Assembly: GCF_011516655.1 (NCBI RefSeq)
Contig: NZ_WOSV01000006.1
Span: 1-64,000 of the forward strand
Length of the DNA: 64,000 nt
Direction: 5' to 3'
Origin: Acetobacter thailandicus
Lineage (GTDB): Bacteria > Pseudomonadota > Alphaproteobacteria > Acetobacterales > Acetobacteraceae
Shown here: positions 1 through 7,166 of the stretch, piece by piece
Layout: every line of letters starts with the position of its first letter
Position numbering within the stretch: position 1 is the first letter of the stretch
Made by a program: the position numbers and the translations under genes
The notes under the pieces: model-generated
Told to the model about the DNA's origin: nothing
The model's input: only the letters and a program-made list of their open reading frames with translations
Databases searched by the model: none

Positions 1-471
1 GCGCAGCATGTCCTTCTCTTTTTTGCTTACGGCGCTGGCTGTAAAGACTTTCTGCATCATGTTCTGCAGGCGTGTTTCCAGTGTCCTGAGTGACTCTGTG
101 GCAAAAGAGATGAAAGCCCCTTCCTTTTGCACCTGATTCATCAGGGTCATGGCGTGATCAGCCTGCAGGGCGCGTTTTTCAGCCCGGAAGGCTTTATCGG
201 CAAGGGTGAGGAGTTCTTCCTGCTCTCTGATGATTTTGCCCTGTTCGGTCAGCATGGCAATGAGCTCCTCACGTGACAGGCTGGTTTCCATCGTCTTTGC
301 CTTCTCAAAAAGTGCGCCGGTGCGAGCGTAAAGGGCTGCTGCCCGTTCACGGGCTACCAGCTTACTCTGAGTTTGCAGCGAGAGAGAAATTTCGGTTCGG
401 CCCAGTCGGGCCTGAACGGCAACGGGCACAGCCCGGCGGAAGTGGTAGTGAGAGCCGATAAGGCGAAGCAT
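1..471 (-). CDS. Tyrosine-type site-specific recombinase (integrase), N-terminal part, runs off left edge
   Basis: Reading the minus strand from an ATG at 471 gives 157 open codons down to base 1. An in-frame TGA lies about 50 bases upstream, so the start is probably correct. The N-terminus (MLRLIGSHYHFRRAVPVAVQ, then an ARLGRTEISLSLQT stretch) matches the short N-terminal domain of phage-like tyrosine integrases (DUF6538 type: F/Y-RRAVP, LGR-E, SL-T, A-RERA). A long helical, charged stretch follows, as in the SAM-like core-binding arm. The catalytic domain with R-H-R-Y would lie left of the window and cannot be checked. It lies 86 bases downstream of the 3' end of tRNA-Leu on the same strand, the classic position of an island integrase whose attachment site is the tRNA 3' end. 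Family call is by recognition of the N-terminus only. Confidence 0.72.
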   Translation of the reverse strand, partial: MLRLIGSHYHFRRAVPVAVQARLGRTEISLSLQTQSKLVARERAAALYARTGALFEKAKTMETSLSREELIAMLTEQGKIIREQEELLTLADKAFRAEKRALQADHAMTLMNQVQKEGAFISFATESLRTLETRLQNMMQKVFTASAVSKKEKDMLR

Positions 472-557
472 GATGAGTTCCCGGTCCGGGAAGACAAACG
501 GGAAAATCCCGCAGACCCGTCAGATTCTCATTTTACTGTTATATTTCAATTGGTTAG

Positions 558-643
558 TGGTGCGAACTGCGGGACTTGAACCCGCACGCCCTTACGGACT
601 GGAGATTTTAAGTCTCCTGCGTCTACCATTCCGCCAAGCTCAC
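558..643 (-). tRNA. tRNA-Leu(UAA)
   Basis: The minus strand folds as a class II tRNA. The acceptor strands GTGAGCT and AGTTCGC pair with two wobbles, followed by discriminator A and an encoded CCA. The D-arm has the Leu-type TGGCGGAATGGTAGACGC, the anticodon stem is GGAGA/TCTCC with loop CTTAAAA (anticodon TAA), a variable arm is present, and the T-arm contains GTTCAAGTCC. Length is 86 bases with CCA. The integrase gene follows its 3' end, so the 3' half is the likely attachment site of an integrated element to the left. Confidence 0.95.
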
Positions 644-740
644 ACATAGAGTTAAGAGCGAATCATTAACCGCTCTTAAGAGGTAGCATTAATCTGTGGT
701 CAGGGTTTTAGCACGTTTGGCCCGCACAGCAAGAGAAAAA

Positions 741-1445
741 TTACCCTGCAGCCATCAGAGCTGCACCATAGTGCTTTAGCCAGGCTTCAGCTTCTTTCCT
801 GTGGGGGGTTAGTGTGTCCGTCAGGTGCCAGAATGCAGAGCTGTGATTCATGTGTTTCAGGTGTGAAAGCTCATGGGCCATCAGATAATGGCGTACTATG
901 GCAGGTGTAAGCACCAGGCGCCATGAGAGCATGATACGTCCCTGGCTGTTACAGCTTCCCCAGCGGCTTTTTGTATCGCGAATATCCAGGCGACTGGGCT
1001 GCATGTTCTGGCTGTGGCTGAGCGCCTGAAGCTCGAGAGTCAGAGCTTTACGGGCATAATTTTTAAGAAAATCAGTAATACGTCTGCCAGTAAATTCAGG
1101 CTGACCGGTAACAACCAGAGTGGTGTCAGTAAGCCATGCCCCCCCCTGTGCCTCAGGGTCGTGAATGATAGTATAGGGCATATCACATAAGGTAATAACC
1201 TGCCCTGGTGTTAATAAGACCGGAAAATAACTTAGTTTTTCAAAGTGCTCAAGTATCCAGTCTTTTTGTTGTTTAAGAAATAAAAGAGCTTTTGTTCTGG
1301 GGTAAGAGGGGGGGTGAGTGACAAGCAGAGCACGCTGCCTTGGGTCGATACGGGCTGAAAGACGCCGTGTGCGTTGTGAGCTGCGCCATATTACAGGCAC
1401 CTCTGTCTGATCGAAAACAACAGTATTGTCATCAGTGTGCAGCAC
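741..1445 (-). CDS. YgjP-type (DUF45/M48-like) zinc metallopeptidase
   Basis: 234 aa, the usual length for the YgjP/SprT-like metallopeptidase family. The zinc site is H191-E-L-S-H195 followed by HMNHSSAFW, which supplies the third ligand. The family hallmark before it is RWGSCNSQGRIMLSWRLVL (residues about 161-179). The N-terminal third carries basic residues and the RRLSARI motif also seen in relatives. There is no signal peptide or membrane segment, so it is probably cytosolic. The physiological substrate of this family is not established. It is a monocistronic minus-strand gene downstream of tRNA-Leu, with an AT-rich gap on its 5' side. Confidence 0.88.
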   Translation of the reverse strand: MLHTDDNTVVFDQTEVPVIWRSSQRTRRLSARIDPRQRALLVTHPPSYPRTKALLFLKQQKDWILEHFEKLSYFPVLLTPGQVITLCDMPYTIIHDPEAQGGAWLTDTTLVVTGQPEFTGRRITDFLKNYARKALTLELQALSHSQNMQPSRLDIRDTKSRWGSCNSQGRIMLSWRLVLTPAIVRHYLMAHELSHLKHMNHSSAFWHLTDTLTPHRKEAEAWLKHYGAALMAAG

Positions 1446-1529
1446 AGCTTTATATTCTTTCTTTATGATTTATTTTTATCTAATCTATATATTATCTTAC
1501 CATAAATAAATAATATGAGTATATAATAG

Positions 1530-2021
1530 TTAACAGGACTTCAGACGTCGAATAAGTACAGGCGGTATTTTTACTGGTTGTGATGGCCATTCAACCAGAT
1601 AGTCTTCAAGATCACGGGCACGACGTTCACTGATGCAGCGCCCGGCAGCAGACGCACCAGATTCTATAACGGTATCCCGGTTACCACTGCGCAACGGATG
1701 CCACTCGGGCAGAGATCTGCCCTCAGAGAGACGGCGGTAAGCGCAGTCAGGAGGTAACCAGTCGAGGGTAGGTATCATCTCTGGTGTCAGAGTGATGCAG
1801 TCTGGTACCTTGCGGTGTCTCTTAGTATAATCTGTGCAGGCACAGGTTTTTACATCAAGAAGACGGCAGGCAACTGACGTATAATATACACTATTTGTCT
1901 CTTCGTCACGTAATTTATGCAGGCAGCATCGCCCGCAGCCATCACAAAGAGATTCCCATTCATCAGAGTTCATCTCTGCCAGGGTTTTGCTTTCCCAGAA
2001 AGGGGGAGGAGAATCAGTCAT
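1530..2021 (-). CDS. YcgN-family cysteine cluster protein (UPF0260)
   Basis: 163 aa. The N-terminus has the family signature: a WE-KTL-EM-DEWESLCDGCGRCC-type cysteine cluster at about residues 20-34. Further conserved cysteines follow (CRLLD-KTCACTDY, then CITLTPE and a WLP-DCAYRRL segment). The cysteine pattern resembles that of CxxCxxCC-type metal or Fe-S binding zinc-ribbon proteins, but the function in the cell is unknown. Length matches the E. coli family members. No transport signal is seen. It lies between the YgjP-like peptidase and the ABC-like set, all on the minus strand, with no clear operon link. Confidence 0.88.
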   Translation of the reverse strand: MTDSPPPFWESKTLAEMNSDEWESLCDGCGRCCLHKLRDEETNSVYYTSVACRLLDVKTCACTDYTKRHRKVPDCITLTPEMIPTLDWLPPDCAYRRLSEGRSLPEWHPLRSGNRDTVIESGASAAGRCISERRARDLEDYLVEWPSQPVKIPPVLIRRLKSC

Positions 2022-2048
2022 GTCAGAGTATCTGCAGAAATATATGTT

Positions 2049-2495
2049 TCATGATGAAGATATTTTTAAAAGAGCCATTGCACCAAGAAAACCAAGCAAT
2101 GTTGCTGTAATAAGGCTTAGCAGTAAAGGCGGGCTGAGCAGGGGCAGCCACAGAAGTCTGAGCCGCCCGGATTTAGTTAATCCCAGTTCCTGTGCCGTTG
2201 TGTGCCATGAAGAGGGCACGCTTTTCAGGCGCAAAAGAGGCGCCAGGCAGATAAGAGGCCCCGTCAGGATACCCTGTAGTGCAGACAGAGCCAGTAGCCT
2301 GATGTGTAAATAAGGCAGGGCAAAAGGCAGCAGAAGAGAGGCCAGCGTCGAGGGGACCACGACCAGAAGCAGCAGAATGAAGAGTTTTTGCCCCTGCTCG
2401 GTGATCAGCGCCAGATAAACCACTGCTGTTGCCAGCACCATGCCGGTCAGAGCCGTGCTGAGCCCGTGTATCAGTAAAAACAGAGAAGCTGGCAT
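2049..2495 (-). CDS. Half-size ABC-transporter permease-like membrane protein
   Basis: 148 aa with about four hydrophobic segments. The middle contains a recognisable but weak EAA-like loop (TAQELGLTKSGRLRLLWLP, about residues 99-117) followed by a hydrophobic segment, as in binding-protein-dependent permeases. Such permeases are normally 260-300 aa with six segments, so this one is about half length. It starts 6 bases after the stop of the solute-binding protein gene and is the last gene of a minus-strand trio (ATPase-like, binding protein, permease-like). No frameshift is obvious inside it. It may be a minimal permease, a decayed one, or a membrane anchor for a repurposed complex. Confidence 0.6.
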   Translation of the reverse strand: MPASLFLLIHGLSTALTGMVLATAVVYLALITEQGQKLFILLLLVVVPSTLASLLLPFALPYLHIRLLALSALQGILTGPLICLAPLLRLKSVPSSWHTTAQELGLTKSGRLRLLWLPLLSPPLLLSLITATLLGFLGAMALLKISSS

Positions 2496-2501
2496 TTTAT
2501 C

Positions 2502-3557
2502 TTAGTTATCCCAGAGTTTCTGTCCGTTTACCCAGCGCTCAAAGCGTATGCTGATGTCCGCCAGATGCTCCGTCCAGAAGGTGTCATTGACATGCACCGG
2601 CGCTGGCGTGTGTAAATCGGGGAGCGAGCCGGCATCGGCTGTCCATGCAGCGGTAAATGCACTTTGCTGCTCAGGCAGTTCCAGCCAGGAAACAAGGTTG
2701 AGTGCCGTAGTGTCAGATTTAAGCGTAGCCGGTATGCCCCAGGCATAGGTGACAGACAGGCGCTGAGGCCAGAAAATACCAAAATGCTGACGTTCCTGCT
2801 GTGGCAGGCTGAGCATGCTTGCCACCGGGACGATGCCCATCAGAGCGCCATTGGTTTTCATAATATCTGTTGCTTCGGCCGGGGTGTTCCACCAGACGAT
2901 ATAAGGGCGGATCTGGTCGAGCTTGCGAAAAGCACGCTCCAGCCCTGCGCGGCTGCTCAGAACAGCATAGAGCCCGCCTGGGGGCACGCCATCGGCCAGC
3001 AGCGCGATCTCAAGCGTTGTGCGCGGGTCGCGGCGCAGGCTGCGTTGCCCGGGGTGACGGGCAACATCCCAGAAATCAGTCCAGTCAGGAGCAGAGTCAA
3101 AATAAGACATCTCCCACGCCATAGCAAAATCAATGCTGGTTATGGGTTCGCCACAGCTGTTGCTCGAGTTATCAGCCGGGTCACGCACCAGAAGGTTAAG
3201 AGAACAGCCGAGGCGCAGTGAGCTGGTTTCCATCATCACAGCCGACCAGCGATCAGGTGTTTTGTTTTCCTGTCCTGCCAGTTCCTCCAGGCTGCCATTC
3301 CATGCCGATGCCACAATATTCAGGTTTTCTTTTTTTGCATAAGGCTCAAAAAGAGCTTTTTCCTGAGCTGCTTTGATGGCGCCGTCAAAGGTCAGAACGC
3401 GCAGAACAGGCCTGGTCACTTTGCGAGTCTGCGTATGAGCTGGTGCAGTGCGGGCCTGAGCATCTGTTGTGCCGGGCAGCATAGCCCAGGCTGTCAGAAA
3501 GATTGCGCTTCTGCGGGGTAATGCCAGCAGGGCAGTGCCATTCTGGCAGAGTGCCAT
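2502..3557 (-). CDS. PotD-like periplasmic solute-binding protein
   Basis: 351 aa from the ATG at 3557, which gives a signal peptide (MALCQNGTALLALPRRSAIF then a hydrophobic core and an A-Q-A cleavage region). A longer reading from TTG 3596 would cross an 8-G run and look less natural. The mature part has the fold signs of family 1/6 extracellular binding proteins: a VLTFDGAIK start of lobe 1, repeated aromatic pockets (YIVWWNTPAEA) and a C-terminal LVSWLELPEQQ segment as in spermidine/putrescine-type proteins. The ligand cannot be told. It is encoded between the ATPase-like gene and the permease-like gene, and the operon is probably transcribed from upstream of 4769. Confidence 0.75.
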   Translation of the reverse strand: MALCQNGTALLALPRRSAIFLTAWAMLPGTTDAQARTAPAHTQTRKVTRPVLRVLTFDGAIKAAQEKALFEPYAKKENLNIVASAWNGSLEELAGQENKTPDRWSAVMMETSSLRLGCSLNLLVRDPADNSSNSCGEPITSIDFAMAWEMSYFDSAPDWTDFWDVARHPGQRSLRRDPRTTLEIALLADGVPPGGLYAVLSSRAGLERAFRKLDQIRPYIVWWNTPAEATDIMKTNGALMGIVPVASMLSLPQQERQHFGIFWPQRLSVTYAWGIPATLKSDTTALNLVSWLELPEQQSAFTAAWTADAGSLPDLHTPAPVHVNDTFWTEHLADISIRFERWVNGQKLWDN

Positions 3558-3644
3558 AGCTGTGCGAAGGCAGAAATGAAGGGGGGGGCAAGGCAAAAGA
3601 AAGGTGACCTGATATAAAAAGGGTTGTAGCCTGAAGGTGGTAGT

Positions 3645-4769
3645 TTAGCTGCTGAGAGGCCTCTGGTCCATCGGGAAGGCAGTGGCAGAGGAAGTTTGCC
3701 ATGCGAGGAAGGCCTCGCGGCCAGCCTGTAACTCCCGCGGCTGATGCACCGGAGGGCGGCAGACTGTTATTTCTGTTCCGTCACGAAGGCGAAAGCGCAT
3801 ATGAATAGCGTTGCCTGTGTGGCGTGCCGACACCAGGGTGCTGACCAGCAGGTCAGGCTCCTCGGCCGGGGCACCGGCTGTACGCGGAAATATAACCGAT
3901 AGTCGTTCTGGCAGAATGCAGATGGTTGCCAGGTCATCTGCCGCAAGGTCAGGTGCGCTCATGGCTTCAACGGTTTCTCCCGATGGCAGGCGCAGTATCG
4001 CATAATCATCTTCAATGCTCAGCACTTTCCCTGTGAGTGTATTGGCGTCGCCCAGTGCTGTGAGGACGTTCTCATGCGCCGGGCGCGACAGCAATGTTTC
4101 AGCCGTGCCGGTCTGTAGCAAGGTGCCATCTTTAATGATTCCAATAGTATCAGCTGCCATAACGGCTTCAGTACGGCTTTGCGTCAATAGCAGAATACTC
4201 AGCCCGATGGCACGCTGAAGTTTTTCAAGGAGGCTGAGCAGCCGCATAGCTGTGGCCTGATCCATGTGCATAAAAGGGTTGTTAAGCACAATGGCCCCGG
4301 GGTTCAGAACGAGCAGCCGTGCGAGGCAGACCCTGAAAGTCAGCTCAGCCATCAGAGCTGAGGGCGACTGATCCTGCACCGCGTCGAGGCCAAGCAGGGC
4401 GATTGCCTGCGTTGTCCGGTGCTGTATTTCTGACGGGCTGAGAGAGAGGTCGGCTTTAAGGGGAAGGGCTATATTTTCCCTCACTTTCAGGTGAGAGAAC
4501 AGGGGAGTATTGTGGCTGAGTGTGCCAAGGCGCCGCTTGCCCGGGGGCGCCTGTGTTACGTCCTCAGCGCTGACAGTCAGTGTGCCCCCCAGTGAGGGAA
4601 TATGCCCTGCAAGCGTTTGTGTTAACGTGTCGAAATAGCTGGTTTCCTGACCGATGCCCAAAAGCGCCATGCATGTACCCTGCGGCACGCTCAGCGTCAG
4701 ACTCGCTGCTTTGTGTTGAGTTTGGAAGCCTGAGAGTGCTATCGAGAAAGCACCATGCGTGTTGCGCAT
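3645..4769 (-). CDS. ABC-ATPase-like protein lacking all nucleotide-binding motifs, with TOBE domain
   Basis: 374 aa, the normal length for a PotA/FbpC-type ATPase, and the fold is traceable throughout. The catalytic motifs are nevertheless gone. The P-loop is GIGQETSYFD (about residues 38-47, no GKS/T), the Q-loop glutamine is replaced (SHNTPLF), the LSGGQ signature reads LMAELT (about 139-144), Walker B reads AIVLNNPF (Asp and Glu both Asn) and the switch His is Gln (LTQSRTEA). The C-terminal TOBE-like region from about residue 230 remains. The reading frame is intact over more than 1.1 kb, which argues for selection on a non-ATPase role rather than random decay. First gene of the trio with the binding protein and half permease. 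Confidence 0.8.
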   Translation of the reverse strand: MRNTHGAFSIALSGFQTQHKAASLTLSVPQGTCMALLGIGQETSYFDTLTQTLAGHIPSLGGTLTVSAEDVTQAPPGKRRLGTLSHNTPLFSHLKVRENIALPLKADLSLSPSEIQHRTTQAIALLGLDAVQDQSPSALMAELTFRVCLARLLVLNPGAIVLNNPFMHMDQATAMRLLSLLEKLQRAIGLSILLLTQSRTEAVMAADTIGIIKDGTLLQTGTAETLLSRPAHENVLTALGDANTLTGKVLSIEDDYAILRLPSGETVEAMSAPDLAADDLATICILPERLSVIFPRTAGAPAEEPDLLVSTLVSARHTGNAIHMRFRLRDGTEITVCRPPVHQPRELQAGREAFLAWQTSSATAFPMDQRPLSS

Positions 4770-4844
4770 GAGACGGTATCCTGGTTGGTATGTTTCAAAG
4801 AGAGGGTGTCGTCGTCTTATAAAAACAGAACGGGATTAAGTGAA

Positions 4845-5159
4845 ATGTCTGCTGAAAAAATTAAAGAAGTAAAAGCTGCGGTTCAGGAAAATGCTGAGAA
4901 TGCTGCAGATTCAGCCCGTGATGAATTTGACGCTGTGCGTTTGCATCTTGAGCGTCTTGTCAGTCACCACCTTATCCCTGCGCTGAGCAATGCAGGTGTG
5001 AAAGCGGAAGTTTTGAAAGATCAGGCGGTTGCCAAGGCCTCTGAAGTAGCCAATCATGTCCAGACCGATTTTTCTGTGCCGGCGCGCGGACGTTCGCCTT
5101 TGCTGACAATTGCCATCTCAGGCGTTGTGGGCTTTATTCTCGGGCGACTGTCGCGCTAA
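4845..5159 (+). CDS. DUF883/ElaB-YqjD-like inner-membrane anchored protein
   Basis: 104 aa from the ATG at 4845. A longer reading back to 4755 would overlap the divergent ATPase-like gene and lacks family character. The N-terminal two thirds are helical and rich in Ala, Glu and Lys with heptad-like spacing. The C-terminus is a single hydrophobic segment (LLTIAISGVVGFILGRLSR), the tail-anchor pattern of ElaB/YqjD/YgaM proteins, some of which bind ribosomes in stationary phase in E. coli. The next gene is a YqjE/holin-X-like membrane protein 40 bases downstream, the same neighbour pair as yqjD-yqjE. Function here is inferred from that pairing. Confidence 0.78.
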   Translation: MSAEKIKEVKAAVQENAENAADSARDEFDAVRLHLERLVSHHLIPALSNAGVKAEVLKDQAVAKASEVANHVQTDFSVPARGRSPLLTIAISGVVGFILGRLSR

Positions 5160-5199
5160 GGGACTATCGTGATCTGAACGAAGGATAGTGTTGGGGTCC

Positions 5200-5619
5200 A
5201 TGCGTATTTTTGAATTTGGCAGATCAGCTCTGCAGGCTCAGGCTGATCTTATGCAGCATATGGCCATTCGTCTTGGCCGTCAGGCTGCCTTTCTCGTGCT
5301 TGCAGCATTGTTTGGTTTTTTTGCCCTCATCTCAGGGCATGGGCTCCTGTGGGCGTTTTTTCTTTGTGTGTTTCACTGGGGGCCGTTCGCATCGGCCGGA
5401 GCTGTTTTCGGGTGCGATTTGCTTGTCGCTCTGTTCTTCCTGTTACTTGGCCGGCGCTCTTACCTGACAACGGCTGAGGTCAATGCGCGCATTGCGCGTA
5501 ACCGGGCAGTAACACAAATGCGCGATTCTGCGACGATGGCAGCCGTGGCTGCAACAGTTGCAGGCTCACTGGGCCGTCATGGCACACGCAAAGTGTGGGA
5601 CGTCGTAAGGCGTAAATAG
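5200..5619 (+). CDS. YqjE/phage-holin-3-6-like membrane protein
   Basis: 139 aa from ATG 5200 (a GTG at 5188 is also possible; AAGGA lies just ahead of it). Two long hydrophobic segments sit in the middle (AAFLVLAALFGFFALISGHG and a GAVFGCDLLVALFFLLLG stretch), flanked by basic and alanine-rich helices, as in the Phage_holin_3_6 / YqjE group. These are membrane proteins without proven holin function. It follows the ElaB/YqjD-like gene on the same strand and is probably cotranscribed. The gene ends before a 390-bp gap. Confidence 0.72.
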   Translation: MRIFEFGRSALQAQADLMQHMAIRLGRQAAFLVLAALFGFFALISGHGLLWAFFLCVFHWGPFASAGAVFGCDLLVALFFLLLGRRSYLTTAEVNARIARNRAVTQMRDSATMAAVAATVAGSLGRHGTRKVWDVVRRK

Positions 5620-6010
5620 CACTTAATTTATCTTTATTTCCGCAGCATCGTCTTTGCCCATAGGTTCTATGCTAATTTTGCAATGGCGGTGCTGCTTTTT
5701 TTCTGAAATTTATAGTCCGGTTACCTGACAGTGCATGCATCAGTGTGCCTTCATTTGTCAGGGGAGGGCTTTTAGCGTGCAATTTTCTTTTGCTTGTCAG
5801 TACAGTGTAAGGCTTACTTGTTTTTCTTGCCGGTATAGAATTTATACTGGTGGAAAAAGGTGCTGACGGGCATATGAGATTCCTTCTGATAAAAGTTTAC
5901 TCTTTCCTGACTGCTTTTCCCTGTTTCAGGCAGGTCATGCATGTGGATGTCAGGGCTGCCGCAGAGGCGATGCTGCGGACGATGTGTGTCATGAGTGAGG
6001 CAGATGGGGC
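5620..6010 (+). other. Intergenic region upstream of the efflux set
   Basis: About 390 bases without a conserved gene. It holds T-rich stretches and a partly palindromic AT-rich stretch around 5836-5850 (TATAGAATTTATACT) that could carry a promoter. It also contains one short ORF (5874-6017), listed separately. I see no remnant of the FUSC pump gene expected beside the AaeX/HlyD/NodT set. Confidence 0.5.
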
Positions 6011-6017
6011 ATGCTGA
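5874..6017 (+). CDS. Possible 47-aa leader peptide overlapping the aaeX-like start
   Basis: ATG at 5874 opens 47 codons beginning MRFLLIKVYSFLTAFP and ending in TGA at 6015-6017. The overlap with the start of the DUF1656 gene is ATGCTGA (start 6011). This arrangement would allow translational coupling. The N-terminus is hydrophobic but the rest (RAAAEAMLRTMCVMSEADG) has no recognised family. No strong ribosome binding site is seen. It could be chance. Confidence 0.22.
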   Translation: MRFLLIKVYSFLTAFPCFRQVMHVDVRAAAEAMLRTMCVMSEADGAC

Positions 6018-6205
6018 CAGAATTTAATTTATTTGGTGTTTTTATAGCGCCGCTGGCTGTTTATGCGCTCGCTGCCCTGCCACTGACGATGGTTGTGCGT
6101 TCTGCCCTGTGGTGGACGGGCCTTCAGAACTGGTTCTGGCATGTCGCTTTATTCGAAGTCTCTCTTTACGTTTGTATTCTGTGTTTACTGGTTCTTTACG
6201 TCTGA
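6011..6205 (+). CDS. aaeX: DUF1656 small membrane protein (AaeX-like)
   Basis: 64 aa with two hydrophobic segments and the DUF1656 pattern: acidic start (MLTEFNLFGVFIAP), a central R-W-x-G-L-W/F region (SALWWTGLQNWFWH) and a C-terminal hydrophobic segment. In E. coli AaeX accompanies AaeA and AaeB, an aromatic-acid efflux pump. Here it precedes an HlyD-family adaptor by 29 bases and a NodT lipoprotein after that, so it belongs to a tripartite efflux set. The FUSC inner-membrane pump (AaeB type) is not adjacent. Symbol by family analogy only. Confidence 0.85.
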   Translation: MLTEFNLFGVFIAPLAVYALAALPLTMVVRSALWWTGLQNWFWHVALFEVSLYVCILCLLVLYV

Positions 6206-6234
6206 CCTCTTTTTTAGGGTGCTGAGCTCCTGCA

Positions 6235-7146
6235 ATGCCACTTTTGCGCACGTTGATTCGCGTTATCCTGACCCTGGCTGTTCTCGCAATGGCCATCGTG
6301 CTTGGTGTAACACTCTGGAAAGTTTACATGATTGCGCCCTGGACGCGAGATGGACGGGTGCGGGTCTATGTTGTTGATATCGCCCCTGAGATTCCCGGCA
6401 CGGTTGTACAGGTGCCGGTGGTTGATAACCAGTTCGTGCATAAGGGTGACCCGCTGATCGTGCTTGATCCGGTGCGGTTTCGTCTTGCTATCCGTGAGGC
6501 GCAGGCCAGACTTGATGGCGCCCTTGAAGACTTAAAGCTGAAACGTAACGATGCGCGCCGGCGTATGGGCCTGGGCGGTATTGTTTCGCAGGAAGAGCAG
6601 GAAGTTTTTAACTCTAACGTTGCGACACAGATTGCGGCAGTTGATGCGGCCCGTGCTGCTCTCGACCTTGCCCGGCTGAATTTGCAACGCTCTGTGATTT
6701 ACTCTCCGGTTAATGGTTATGTAACCAACCTTAACCTGCGTGTGGGTGATTACGTGGCAGCCGGTCAGCCTCGTATGGCCGTTATTGATGCGGATTCTTA
6801 CTGGGTTTATGGCTATTTTGAAGAAACAAAGATGTGGGGCGTTCATGTTGGTGACCAGGCCCGCGTTAAGCTGATGGGTTATAAACCTATTCTGCAGGGG
6901 CATGTTGTCAGTATCGCCCGTGGTATTAACGATACAAATGGTGTGGCTGATAAGCTGGGCCTGCAGGATGTTAACCCGATATTCACCTGGGTGCGTCTGG
7001 CACAGCGTATTCCTGTGCGTATTCATATTGATCATGTTCCTGACAGCGTGATGCTGGCTGCGGGTATGACGGCAACAGTCAGTGTCGGGCCTGAACCCAG
7101 GGGGCCACGCGGCAGGCTGACCACCTGGTTGCAGGACCACCTCTGA
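6235..7146 (+). CDS. aaeA: HlyD-family membrane-fusion (periplasmic adaptor) protein, AaeA-like
   Basis: 303 aa. One N-terminal transmembrane helix (about residues 8-30, LTLAVLAMAIVLGVTLWKVY) is followed by the lipoyl-like half motif (DIAPEIPGTVVQVPVVDNQF-VHKGDPL). A short helical hairpin comes next (about 85-145), then the second lipoyl half (VIYSPVNGYVTNLNLRVGDYV) and a beta-barrel domain. This layout and length match EmrA/AaeA-type adaptors. It would bridge an inner-membrane pump and the NodT outer-membrane channel encoded 20 bases downstream. Substrate is unknown; AaeAB exports p-hydroxybenzoate and similar aromatic acids. Confidence 0.88.
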   Translation: MPLLRTLIRVILTLAVLAMAIVLGVTLWKVYMIAPWTRDGRVRVYVVDIAPEIPGTVVQVPVVDNQFVHKGDPLIVLDPVRFRLAIREAQARLDGALEDLKLKRNDARRRMGLGGIVSQEEQEVFNSNVATQIAAVDAARAALDLARLNLQRSVIYSPVNGYVTNLNLRVGDYVAAGQPRMAVIDADSYWVYGYFEETKMWGVHVGDQARVKLMGYKPILQGHVVSIARGINDTNGVADKLGLQDVNPIFTWVRLAQRIPVRIHIDHVPDSVMLAAGMTATVSVGPEPRGPRGRLTTWLQDHL

Positions 7147-7166
7147 GCACAGCGGGAAACAGGGCG

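Noticed and set aside
2664-3221. 185-codon plus-strand frame opposite the binding protein gene
   Set aside because: Antisense shadow with no SD and no recognisable domain.
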